A stretch of 64,000 nt of DNA, from the NCBI GenBank assembly GCA_964477265.1, contig CAYZDJ010000003.1, positions 62,001 through 126,000 on the forward strand, given 5' to 3'. The position numbers and the translations under genes were made by a program. The notes beneath the pieces were generated by a model, which searched no databases, had not been told where the DNA came from, and saw nothing but the letters and a program-made list of their open reading frames with translations. Below are positions 43,157 through 50,971 of the stretch, one piece after another. The number at the start of each line of letters is the position of its first letter. The stretch's first letter is position 1. The stretch is from CAIVPM01 sp964477265 (GTDB taxonomy: Bacteria > Bacteroidota > Bacteroidia > Chitinophagales > Chitinophagaceae).

Positions 43157-44674
43157 ATGAGAGCATTAATAAGCGTTTCAGACAAAACAAACTTAATTGA
43201 ATTAGCAACCGAATTGCACAAAAATGGTGTTGAATTAATTTCTACTGGTGGCACGCAAAAAGCCATTGCTGATGCAGGTTTGCCAGTAAAAAACATTTCT
43301 GAAATAACAGGTTTTCCAGAGATACTTGATGGTCGTGTTAAAACGCTTCATCCAAAAGTTCACGGTGGGTTGTTAGGCAAATCAAATGAAGCAAGCCATC
43401 AACAACAAATGAAGGAAAACAATATTGAAAGGATAGATTTTGTGGTGGTGAATTTGTATCCTTTCAAGCAAACTATATCAAAGCAAAATGTAAGTTTTGA
43501 AGAGTGCATAGAAAATATTGATATTGGTGGACCATCAATGTTGCGTAGTGCTGCAAAGAATTTTGAAGATGTTGTTGTGCTTTGTGATGCCAATGATTAT
43601 TTGCCAACTATTGAACTTTGGAAGAAGAATGAATTAACTCACGAACAACGCAAAAGCCTTGCTGCCAAAGTGTTTCGACATACTGCAAGTTATGATGCCT
43701 TAATAGCAAGTTATTTAACAGAAGAAATATTTCCAGAGAAATTAACGCTAACTTTTGAGAAGCAACAAGATTTACGTTATGGTGAAAACCCACATCAGCA
43801 AGCTGCATTTTATAAAAGCCCAATTGTGAATGAATATTCAATTACCAATGCAAAACAGTTGCACGGAAAGGAATTATCTTATAATAATATTCAGGATGCA
43901 AATGCTGCGATACAAATTGTAAATGAGTTTAACAACGAAATTTGTGCAGTAGCCATAAAGCACTCAAACCCTTGTGGTGTGGGCATTGGGGCAAATGTTT
44001 TGGAAGCATTTACCAATTGTTATAATGCTGACAGCACATCAATTTTTGGTGGCATTGTTGCCATCAATGCTGAGATTGATTTGCCAACAGCAGAGTTGTT
44101 AAGCAATATCTTTTTAGAAATAATAATTGCACCAAGTTATAGCTATGAAGCGTTTGAATTGTTGACTAAGAAGAAAAATATTCGTTTGCTTCAATTAGAA
44201 AATAATGCAGCAAAAGGCAAGTTGATGGTGTCAAATGTTGCTGGTGGTTTGTTGGTTCAGCAAGCAGATAATGAGCAAGTGAACATAAAAGATTGCAAGG
44301 TTGTAACACAATTACAGCCCACGATTGAAGCCATTGAAGCTGCTAACTTTTTATGGAAAGTTGTGAAGCACGTTAAGTCGAATGCTATTGTTGTTGGCAA
44401 TAATAAAATGACTTTGGGTGTGGGTGCTGGACAAATGAATAGAGTTGGCAGTGCAAAAATTGCTTTGGAACAAGCTGGTGATTTGGCAAAAGGTGCAGTG
44501 CTTGTTAGTGATGCCTTTTTTCCAATGAGAGATACTGTTGATTTAGCAGCAAAATATGGCATTACAACTATTGTTCAAACTGGTGGAAGCATTAAAGATG
44601 AAGAAGTAATTGCTGCTGCCAATGAACACAACATTGCAATGATATTTACTGGTGTGAGACATTTTAAACATTAA
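43157..44674 (+). CDS. purH: Bifunctional AICAR formyltransferase / IMP cyclohydrolase
   Basis: 505 residues, the last two steps to IMP. N-terminal cyclohydrolase (about 1-190: S-T-G-G-T-Q near 30, G-F-P-E-I-L-D-G-R-V-K-T-L-H-P near 52-66) and C-terminal transformylase (D-L-R-Y-G-E-N-P-H-Q-Q, K-H-S-N-P-C-G-V near 272). The gap to purN is 19 bases with no repeat element, and purD follows after 3 bases, so these three are the most tightly packed part of the cluster. Confidence 0.97.
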   Translation: MRALISVSDKTNLIELATELHKNGVELISTGGTQKAIADAGLPVKNISEITGFPEILDGRVKTLHPKVHGGLLGKSNEASHQQQMKENNIERIDFVVVNLYPFKQTISKQNVSFEECIENIDIGGPSMLRSAAKNFEDVVVLCDANDYLPTIELWKKNELTHEQRKSLAAKVFRHTASYDALIASYLTEEIFPEKLTLTFEKQQDLRYGENPHQQAAFYKSPIVNEYSITNAKQLHGKELSYNNIQDANAAIQIVNEFNNEICAVAIKHSNPCGVGIGANVLEAFTNCYNADSTSIFGGIVAINAEIDLPTAELLSNIFLEIIIAPSYSYEAFELLTKKKNIRLLQLENNAAKGKLMVSNVAGGLLVQQADNEQVNIKDCKVVTQLQPTIEAIEAANFLWKVVKHVKSNAIVVGNNKMTLGVGAGQMNRVGSAKIALEQAGDLAKGAVLVSDAFFPMRDTVDLAAKYGITTIVQTGGSIKDEEVIAAANEHNIAMIFTGVRHFKH

Positions 44675-44677
44675 TTG

Positions 44678-45916
44678 ATGAAGATTTTAATTATAGGAAA
44701 TGGTGGCAGGGAACACGCAATTGGCTTGAAGATTAAGCAAGATAATGCCAATGCAGAATTATTTTTTGCAAAAGGAAATGGTGGAACAGAAGAAATTGGA
44801 ACAAATATAAATTTGAATGCAACTATTGATATTGTTGAGTTCGCAAAGAATAACAACATTGACATAACTATTGTTGGTAGTGAAGCATTATTGGTTGATG
44901 GTGTTGTTGATAGGTTTAAAAATAATGGTCTAAAGATTTTTGGACCACATCAAACTGCTGCAATGCTGGAAGGTAATAAAGCATTTGCCAAGCAGTTTAT
45001 GAATAAATATGGTGTAAGAACTGCTATTCATAAATCATTTACTAATTCTATTGAAGCTATTGATTTTATTACATCACAACAGTTTCCTATCGTTATTAAA
45101 GCAACAGGATTAGCAGCAGGTAAAGGTGTTATTATTGCCCAAACAAAAGAAGAAGCAATAACAACTATTCATCAAATTTTGGATGAGAAAGTTTTTGGTG
45201 ATGCTGGCAATGAAGTTGTGATTGAAGAGTTTTTAAATGGATTTGAAGTATCAGTTTTGTCTGTTTTTAATGGCAAAAATATTTATCCATTTATCTCTGC
45301 CAAAGACCATAAAAAAATATTTGATGGCGATAAGGGTTTGAATACTGGTGGAATGGGTGCTATTGCACCACATCCTTTATATTCAAAAGAAATTGAACAG
45401 GACTTTAATAAAAATATTTTGCAACCAACGCTGAAAGGCTTACTGGCAGAAAGTTTACAGTTTGCTGGTGTTATCTTTTTTGGATTGATGGTTATGAATA
45501 ATAAGTGTTATTTATTAGAGTATAATTTGAGAATGGGTGACCCTGAAACACAAACAGTTTTACCTTTAATGCAATCAAATTTTATTGAGGTTATTGATGA
45601 TGCTATTGATGGAAAGGAATTGAACCTACAATGGAAAAATGAAAGTTGTTGCTGTGTTGTTGTTGCAAGCAAAGGTTATCCAAACGAGTATGAAACAAAC
45701 AAAGCAATTAATGGAATCGAGCTAGTGAAAGAAAATGTCGTAATAGCTGGTGCTAAGAAAGTTAATGATAAATTTTATACAAGTGGTGGTAGGGTTTTGA
45801 ATGTTGTTTGTAATGCAAATAGTTTAGATGAGGCAATTGCAAAATGTTATGAAACTATTGACAACATTGAGTTCGAAGGAATGTATTATAGAAAAGATAT
45901 TGGAAAGTTTCGTTAA
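44678..45916 (+). CDS. purD: Phosphoribosylamine-glycine ligase (GAR synthetase)
   Basis: 412 residues, ATP-grasp. Joins phosphoribosylamine and glycine. I-I-G-N-G-G-R-E-H-A near 5-14, K-A-T-G-L-A-A-G-K-G-V-I near 142-153, G-G-M-G-A-I-A-P near 223-230 and N-L-R-M-G-D-P-E-T-Q near 286-295. The ATG at 44678 is preferred over a TTG 3 bases upstream. The last codons (K-F-R, stop) lie in the left terminal inverted repeat of the next element. Confidence 0.97.
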   Translation: MKILIIGNGGREHAIGLKIKQDNANAELFFAKGNGGTEEIGTNINLNATIDIVEFAKNNNIDITIVGSEALLVDGVVDRFKNNGLKIFGPHQTAAMLEGNKAFAKQFMNKYGVRTAIHKSFTNSIEAIDFITSQQFPIVIKATGLAAGKGVIIAQTKEEAITTIHQILDEKVFGDAGNEVVIEEFLNGFEVSVLSVFNGKNIYPFISAKDHKKIFDGDKGLNTGGMGAIAPHPLYSKEIEQDFNKNILQPTLKGLLAESLQFAGVIFFGLMVMNNKCYLLEYNLRMGDPETQTVLPLMQSNFIEVIDDAIDGKELNLQWKNESCCCVVVASKGYPNEYETNKAINGIELVKENVVIAGAKKVNDKFYTSGGRVLNVVCNANSLDEAIAKCYETIDNIEFEGMYYRKDIGKFR

Positions 45917-46436
45917 GAGATAAGAAGAAAAAGAGATAAAGGGTTAAAATTATTTTTATGCAAACAAATCAATTAACAGGAATTATCTTAAACACATTTA
46001 TTAAAATTCATAGCAAGCTTGGACCTGGTTTGTTTGAAAGTGTCTATGAAGAAATTGCATATTATGAGCTTACGGAAAAATGTAAACTAAAAGTAGAGAG
46101 ACAAAAAGATGTTCCAATTTTTTATGAAGAGTTAAAGTTTGATAAAGCATTTAGATTGGACTTATTAGTTGAAGATAAAGTTATTATTGAATTGAAATCA
46201 GTAAAAGAATTGGAAGATGTGCATTACAAACAAGTAATGACTTATTTGAAGTTAATGAATTTGAAAGATGGAATATTGGTGAACTTTAATGAGAGTTTGT
46301 TGAAAAATGGATTTAAGAGAGTTTTTAACAATGAGATTTACTAAGAATATTTCGCCAAGAAATAAAGGGTAAAGAAGAAAAAGATTGGTTGTAATATTTC
46401 TTCTTATCTCGTTTACTCTTTATCTCTTAGCGAAAC
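45907..46436. mobile_element. 530-bp element with 17-bp terminal inverted repeats carrying a GxxExxY gene
   Basis: Left end GTTTCGTTAAGAGATAA (45907-45923) and right end TTATCTCTTAGCGAAAC (46420-46436) are complementary at 16 of 17 positions. Inside are one gene (45958-46344) and a subterminal copy of the left-end sequence in direct orientation (TTTCGCCAAGAAATAA, near 46352). It sits between purD and guaA. No target-site duplication could be proven by eye. It may be mobile, or a passive repeat that captured a gene. Confidence 0.6.
45958..46344 (+). CDS. GxxExxY protein (PD-(D/E)XK-like nuclease fold)
   Basis: 128 residues. The name-giving motif G-L-F-E-S-V-Y is at 24-30; the core R-L-D-L-L-V..I-I-E-L-K-S-V near 70-84 gives D, E and K in the order of a PD-(D/E)XK nuclease site. 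The family is widespread in Bacteroidota and its function is not established. Here it interrupts the purine cluster and lies within 17-bp terminal inverted repeats, with no other gene in the element, so it may act on those repeats (inference). Confidence 0.9.
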   Translation: MQTNQLTGIILNTFIKIHSKLGPGLFESVYEEIAYYELTEKCKLKVERQKDVPIFYEELKFDKAFRLDLLVEDKVIIELKSVKELEDVHYKQVMTYLKLMNLKDGILVNFNESLLKNGFKRVFNNEIY

Positions 46437-46447
46437 AAAAAACGACA

Positions 46448-47980
46448 ATGCAAAAAATTATCATATTAGATTTTGGAAGTCAATACACACAGCTTATAGC
46501 AAGGCGTGTAAGGGACTTAGGTGTATATGCTGAAATATATCCAAACAATATTTCTGTTGAAAAAATTGTCGAACATAATCCAATTGGCATTATACTTTCT
46601 GGTGGACCTAAAAGTGTGAATGCAAAAGATGCTGTGCTGATTGATAAGAAAATATTTGAGTTGAATATTCCTGTTTTGGGTGTGTGTTATGGAATGCAAC
46701 TTATTGCCAAACTGTTTGGTGGTAAGGTTTCTAAAGGAAACAGCGGTGAATATGGAAAGGCTAAATTAGATATCACACAAACGGATTCTAAGTTGTTTTC
46801 TAAGGTAAAAACTTCGTCAACAGTTTGGATGAGCCACTTTGATGAAGTAAAAGTTTTACCCAAAAATTTTGAAGCTATTGCAACAAGTGATAGTTGCATT
46901 GCAGCAATGCAAAATGAGAAAGCCAATGTGTATGCTTTACAATTTCACCCTGAAGTTTCGCACTCACAGGAAGGAAATAAAATACTCAAAAACTTTTTGT
47001 TCAACATTTGCAAAGCCAAAAAAGACTGGACGATAAAGAACAATGTTGCTGCAAAAATTGAAGCACTAAAAAAACAAGTTGGCAAAGAAAAAGTTGTGAT
47101 TGGTTTGAGTGGTGGCGTTGATAGCACAGTTGCTGCAATCCTTTTACACAAAGCGATTGGCAAAAACCTTACTTGCATTTTTGTGAACAATGGTTTGTTA
47201 AGGTTGAATGAAGCAGAGAATGTTTTAAAAGTTTATGGCAAACTTTTCAAGTTAAATATTGTTTATGCAGATGCTTCGCAACAATTTTTAAAAGCATTGA
47301 AAGGCGTTTCAAATCCAGAAGAGAAAAGGAAAATTATTGGCAAAATGTTTATTGATGTATTCAGTAAAGAAGCTGCCAAACTGAATGGTATCAAGTATCT
47401 GGCACAAGGCACTATTTATCCTGATGTTATTGAATCTTCTTCTCACAATGGAAATAGTGTTACTATAAAAACACATCATAATGTTGGTGGTTTGCCAAAG
47501 AATTTAAAGTTTGAACTGGTTGAACCATTAAGGGATTTGTTTAAAGATGAAGTGAGAAAGATTGGATTGGAACTGGGCATTGATAAGGCTTTAGTGTATC
47601 GTCATCCTTTTCCTGGACCTGGATTGGCTGTAAGAATTTTGGGGGATATTACACAAGAAAAAATAAATATTTTGCAACAGGCAGATAATATTTTTATTAC
47701 AGAATTGATTAAGCATAATTATTACTACAAAAGCTCACAAGCCTTTGTGGTGTTGCTTCCTGTAAAAACTGTTGGGGTAATGGGCGATGAAAGAACGTAT
47801 GAATTTACAGTTGCCATAAGATGTGTTGATACAACAGATTTTATGACAGCAAGCTTTTCTCATTTGCCATTTAGTTTTTTGGAATTGGTTTCTACAAGGA
47901 TTATAAATGAAGTGAAAAATATTAACAGGGTGGTGTATGATATAAGTAATAAACCACCTGCTACAATTGAGTGGGAATAA
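46448..47980 (+). CDS. guaA: GMP synthase (glutamine-hydrolysing)
   Basis: 510 residues. Glutaminase domain (L-G-V-C-Y-G-M-Q-L with nucleophile Cys80, F-H-P-E-V near 169), ATP pyrophosphatase domain (G-L-S-G-G-V-D-S-T near 220) and C-terminal dimerisation domain ending P-P-A-T-I-E-W-E. Converts XMP to GMP. The ATG at 46448 gives the family start M-Q-K-I-I-I-L-D-F-G; longer in-frame starts lie in the repeat upstream. Confidence 0.97.
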   Translation: MQKIIILDFGSQYTQLIARRVRDLGVYAEIYPNNISVEKIVEHNPIGIILSGGPKSVNAKDAVLIDKKIFELNIPVLGVCYGMQLIAKLFGGKVSKGNSGEYGKAKLDITQTDSKLFSKVKTSSTVWMSHFDEVKVLPKNFEAIATSDSCIAAMQNEKANVYALQFHPEVSHSQEGNKILKNFLFNICKAKKDWTIKNNVAAKIEALKKQVGKEKVVIGLSGGVDSTVAAILLHKAIGKNLTCIFVNNGLLRLNEAENVLKVYGKLFKLNIVYADASQQFLKALKGVSNPEEKRKIIGKMFIDVFSKEAAKLNGIKYLAQGTIYPDVIESSSHNGNSVTIKTHHNVGGLPKNLKFELVEPLRDLFKDEVRKIGLELGIDKALVYRHPFPGPGLAVRILGDITQEKINILQQADNIFITELIKHNYYYKSSQAFVVLLPVKTVGVMGDERTYEFTVAIRCVDTTDFMTASFSHLPFSFLELVSTRIINEVKNINRVVYDISNKPPATIEWE

Positions 47981-48017
47981 GGGTTATGTACGATTTACGA
48001 TGTGTGATGTACGATGT

Positions 48018-48058
48018 TTTTCACGCAACGATGCAACGAAAGCAAAGGACGCTACGAA
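48018..48058 (-). repeat. Left-arm repeat element in the guaA-guaB gap
   Basis: TTTTCACGCAACGATGCAAC followed by GAAAGCAAAGGACGCTACGA is the reverse complement of the right-arm elements before purK, purC and purN. Confidence 0.8.
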
Positions 48059-48090
48059 TGGTGTTGAATAGAATTACAATTGATGGGTCT

Positions 48091-48172
48091 AACCCTGATT
48101 GAAGTGGAAAGCCCACAGCGAAACGTAGTGTAGCGAGGACTTGTAACGAAAAGCAGGGGACTGAAGTTTAAT
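48091..48172. repeat. Structured intergenic repeat (CCCTGATTGAAGTGGAAAGC)
   Basis: CCCTG (48093-48097) can pair with CAGGG (48154-48158). Inside are AAGTGGAAAGCCC, GCGAGGACTTGTAACGAA and AAGCAGGG. From memory, related sequences are scattered between genes in Bacteroidota genomes, but this could not be checked here. It may be transcribed as part of the leader or be an RNA. Confidence 0.55.
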
Positions 48173-48202
48173 AGTAAGATGAACGATGATGTTTCAAAAA
48201 AA

Positions 48203-48284
48203 TTTCGCTAAGAGATAAAGAGTAAATGAGATAAAAAGAAAACAAAAACTCGTTCTCTCTTTTACTTCTTATCTCTTAGTGAAA
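48203..48284. repeat. 82-bp inverted-repeat element before guaB
   Basis: TTTCGCTAAGAGATAA (48203-48218) and TTATCTCTTAGTGAAA (48269-48284) are complementary at 15 of 16 positions. These ends match those of the GxxExxY element at 45907-46436, so this is a gene-less version. It ends 17 bases before the guaB ATG. Confidence 0.85.
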
Positions 48285-48301
48285 GAATAAATAATAAGTT
48301 T

Positions 48302-49771
48302 ATGAAAAAGATTTTGCAACAGGCTTTAACATTTGATGATGTGTTGCTGGTGCCTGACTATACAGAGATTTTACCTAATCAGGTGGATGTGACAACACAG
48401 CTTACAAAGAATATAAAACTCAATATTCCTGTGATGAGTGCTGCGATGGATACAGTGACTGAAGCCCGTATGGCTATTGCACTTGCTGGCGATGGTGGCA
48501 TTGGGATTTTGCATAAAAATATGAGCATTGATGCACAGGCACAGGAAGTGAAAAAGGTGAAACTTGCACGAAATGTGATGATTCACGACCCATTTCATTT
48601 GTCGTTGGATAACTATATTTATGAGGCTGATGCGTTGATGGTTGAGTATGGTATTTCATCTATTCCTATAACGCAAAGTGGTAAATTAATTGGGTTGATT
48701 ACAACGCGTGATATTCGATTTGAAAGTGATAAAAATAAAAAGGTTTCTGAGATTATGACACCTTTTGAAAACCTTGTAACAGCTACTGACGTTACACTTG
48801 ACGAGGCAAGGCAGATTTTGATTAAGCATAAAGTAAAACGTTTGCCTATTGTTGATAAGGAACAAAATTTAAAGGGTTTGGTTACATTAAAAGACCTTGA
48901 AAAGACTCGTCAATATCCAAGGGCAGTAACTGATGCAAGTGGCAGGTTGCTTGCTGGTGCTGCAATTGGCGTTACAAAAGATATGATGCAACGTCTTGAA
49001 AAATTGGTTGCTGCAGAAGTTGATGTTGTTGCACTTGATACAGCACACGGACATTCGAAAGGTGTTTTAGATGCTATAAAATTGATTAAGCAAACTTATC
49101 CAAACCTGAACGTGATTGCTGGAAATGTAGCAACAGCAAAGGGTACAAAAGCTTTGATAGAAGCTGGTGCAGATGCTGTGAAGGTTGGTATTGGTCCAGG
49201 TTCTATATGCACAACACGTGTGGTTGCTGGCATTGGTGTGCCACAGATTACTGCCATTATGGATTGCAGTGAGGCTGCAAAGGATTATGGTGTTCCTATA
49301 ATTGCTGATGGTGGCATTAAGTTTAGTGGTGATATTGTTAAAGCTATTGCTGCTGGTGCAAATGTTGTGATGCTGGGCAGTGTGTTTGCAGGTTGTGAGG
49401 AAAGTCCAGGTGAGGTTGAGTTGTATGAAGGAAGGCAGTATAAAGTATATAGAGGAATGGGTAGTGTTGGTGCTATGAGTCAGGGTAGTGGTGACAGGTA
49501 TTTTCAAGAGAAGGCAAATAAGTTTGTGCCAGAAGGTGTGGAAGGAAGGATACCATACAGAGGCAAGGTTGGTGAAACTATTTTTCAGATGATTGGTGGC
49601 TTGAGGCAAGGAATGGGATATTGTGGAACGATTGATATTCCTACATTACAGCAGCAATCTCAATTTATACAAATATCAAGTGCAAGCTTAAAGGAAAGCC
49701 ATCCACACGGTGTGAATATTACCAAACAAGCACCAAATTATGTGGTGGGCAAAGAGTTTATTAGTGGGTAG
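48302..49771 (+). CDS. guaB: IMP dehydrogenase
   Basis: 489 residues. Oxidises IMP to XMP with NAD. The TIM barrel carries the catalytic loop G-P-G-S-I-C-T-T-R with Cys303 and G-V-P-Q near it; two CBS domains are inserted at about 95-215 (S-E-I-M-T-P-F-E-N and R-L-P-I-V-D-K-E-Q). The flap residue Arg and G-M-G-S near 385 are present. Adjacent to guaA, so IMP to GMP is encoded together, but across a long repeat-filled gap. Confidence 0.97.
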   Translation: MKKILQQALTFDDVLLVPDYTEILPNQVDVTTQLTKNIKLNIPVMSAAMDTVTEARMAIALAGDGGIGILHKNMSIDAQAQEVKKVKLARNVMIHDPFHLSLDNYIYEADALMVEYGISSIPITQSGKLIGLITTRDIRFESDKNKKVSEIMTPFENLVTATDVTLDEARQILIKHKVKRLPIVDKEQNLKGLVTLKDLEKTRQYPRAVTDASGRLLAGAAIGVTKDMMQRLEKLVAAEVDVVALDTAHGHSKGVLDAIKLIKQTYPNLNVIAGNVATAKGTKALIEAGADAVKVGIGPGSICTTRVVAGIGVPQITAIMDCSEAAKDYGVPIIADGGIKFSGDIVKAIAAGANVVMLGSVFAGCEESPGEVELYEGRQYKVYRGMGSVGAMSQGSGDRYFQEKANKFVPEGVEGRIPYRGKVGETIFQMIGGLRQGMGYCGTIDIPTLQQQSQFIQISSASLKESHPHGVNITKQAPNYVVGKEFISG

Positions 49772-49794
49772 GGTTATGATATTTTAACGCTAAT

Positions 49795-49855
49795 GTTAAT
49801 TTAAAGTTATCTAATTGTTAACAGCATATAACAAATGCTTACACAATTATTTTTG
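49795..49855 (+). promoter_or_regulatory. Promoter of the synthetase-like gene, with paired GTTAA(C/T) sites
   Basis: -7 box TATTTTTG at 49848-49855, 14 bases before the ATG. GTTAAT at 49795-49800 and GTTAAC at 49817-49822, spaced 22 bp, mirror the purE promoter; the shared GCTAATGTTAA (49789-49799; 33602-33612) lies exactly 59 bases before the -7 box in both. Confidence 0.55.
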
Positions 49856-49869
49856 CCAAAATTTATTTT

Positions 49870-50784
49870 ATGACCACAGCAATGTATCCACCCTCAATTG
49901 ACGGCTTAAATGCAGTCTATCAGAAAAATCAGGACGCTTTTATTCCTGTTATTTCTCCCAAAAAGTTCTCTTTTGTAGTAAACAAAATGAGAACTTTTTT
50001 TTTGCACAAAGGTTTCACCGAAGTGCATACGCAAAATCGTATTAGCATTATGGCAGCTTGCGAAAATCCGCATTCAATTTCAAGCTACACATTTGCTAAG
50101 CAGTTATTGCCTTTGCCACAAACAGGACAAATGTGGCTTGAGTATGAACTATTGAAAGACCCAACTGCAACAGGCTTCTTCTGTGTATCTACAAGTTACA
50201 GGGATGAAGTGAACCCTATACCTGGCAGGCACGACAGGATTTTTCCAATGTTTGAATTTGAATTGCCTGGTGGTATTGACAAACTAATGGAACTTGAGAA
50301 AGAGTTATTGGAATTTTTAGGATTTGGCGACAAAAATTCTTTTGCAACTGGCAAATACGAAGAAATGAGCCTGAAGTATGATGTTGATATTATTGAAAGC
50401 GAAGATGAATTACAAATTGCAAAAGATTATGGCGATGTATTTTTCTTAACCCATTTTCCTGAAAGAACAAATCCTTTTTGGAATATGAAAAGAAATGAAG
50501 ACAATAAAACAATATCAAACAAAATTGATGTTTTGTTGCATGGCATGGAAACCATTGGCAGTGCAGAAAGAAGCAGCAATGCAGAGGAACAACGCCAAGC
50601 TTTTTACACAATAGAAAATGGCAATTATGCCCAAAAGTTATTTGACTTATTTGGAAAGGAACAAGTAGAGGCAGAGCTGAATGACTTCCTTTCTCAAAAC
50701 TTTTTTGAAAGAAGTGGTGGAGGAATTGGAGTGACAAGAATGATAAGAGCAATGGAGTTGAGTGGATTAATGGAAAATAAGTAA
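49870..50784 (+). CDS. Stand-alone class II aminoacyl-tRNA synthetase-like core (AsnRS/asparagine-synthetase type)
   Basis: 304 residues. Motif 2 is Y-R-D-E-V ... F-P-M-F-E-F-E (about 117-136) and motif 3 G-G-G-I-G-V-T-R-M-I-R (about 285-295). F-F-L-T-H-F-P-E-R near 192 resembles the AsnRS group V-F-V-T-H-Y-P. There is no anticodon-binding domain. This layout fits the archaeal asparagine synthetase related to AsnRS (AS-AR), which makes asparagine from aspartate without tRNA; another amino-acid-activating role is possible. The classical AsnA motifs are not evident. It has its own promoter. Confidence 0.75.
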   Translation: MTTAMYPPSIDGLNAVYQKNQDAFIPVISPKKFSFVVNKMRTFFLHKGFTEVHTQNRISIMAACENPHSISSYTFAKQLLPLPQTGQMWLEYELLKDPTATGFFCVSTSYRDEVNPIPGRHDRIFPMFEFELPGGIDKLMELEKELLEFLGFGDKNSFATGKYEEMSLKYDVDIIESEDELQIAKDYGDVFFLTHFPERTNPFWNMKRNEDNKTISNKIDVLLHGMETIGSAERSSNAEEQRQAFYTIENGNYAQKLFDLFGKEQVEAELNDFLSQNFFERSGGGIGVTRMIRAMELSGLMENK

Positions 50785-50805
50785 AATAATTTCCTTAATA
50801 TTTCT

Positions 50806-50842
50806 AAAAAGGGTCAGGTATAAAGCCTGACTCTTTTTGTTT
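50806..50842 (+). terminator. Terminator after the synthetase-like gene
   Basis: GGTCAGG-TATAAAG-CCTGAC flanked by A5 before and TCTTTTTGTTTT after. A second small hairpin, AGTCA-CC-TGACT with T-run, follows at about 50846-50860. Confidence 0.85.
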
Positions 50843-50953
50843 TAAGTCACCTGACTTTTTAGATTTCATAAAATTTTGTTAAAAAAAATTTGTTGTTATG
50901 TTGCAAATGTTCATCTTTGTGTTATTAATGTGTTAAACTTACACATAATAACT

Positions 50954-50963
50954 CAAACGTTTG
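50954..50963. promoter_or_regulatory. Palindrome CAAACGTTTG before the amylase gene
   Basis: A perfect 10-bp palindrome 8 bases before the ATG, followed by CAAA. It resembles operators of LacI-type regulators (AAACGTTT core). It could also be part of a -7 box, as AACGTTTG is one mismatch from TAnnTTTG. Confidence 0.4.
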
Positions 50964-50971
50964 CAAATCTA

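Larger units (their letters stand above)
47981..48301. other. guaA-guaB intergenic region made of repeat elements
   Basis: 321 bases with no gene. From left to right: simple repeats of the type GTACGATTTACGATGTG (47987-48016; a similar CGTACATCGTAAA lies before mutL at about 1941), a left-arm TTTTCACGCAACG repeat (48018-48058), an 80-base structured repeat (48091-48172) and an 82-bp inverted-repeat element (48203-48284). Confidence 0.8.

Noticed and set aside
47981..48301. tRNA gene in the guaA-guaB gap
   Set aside because: No cloverleaf with T-loop GTTCRAnYC could be found; the structure seen is repeat-derived.
49870..50784. Classical aspartate-ammonia ligase AsnA
   Set aside because: The sequence lacks the AsnA N-terminal and central blocks as I remember them; it fits the AsnRS-related core better.
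50846..50860. Second hairpin as an independent terminator for another gene
   Set aside because: The stem is only 5 bp with a 2-base loop; probably backup to the stronger terminator before it.
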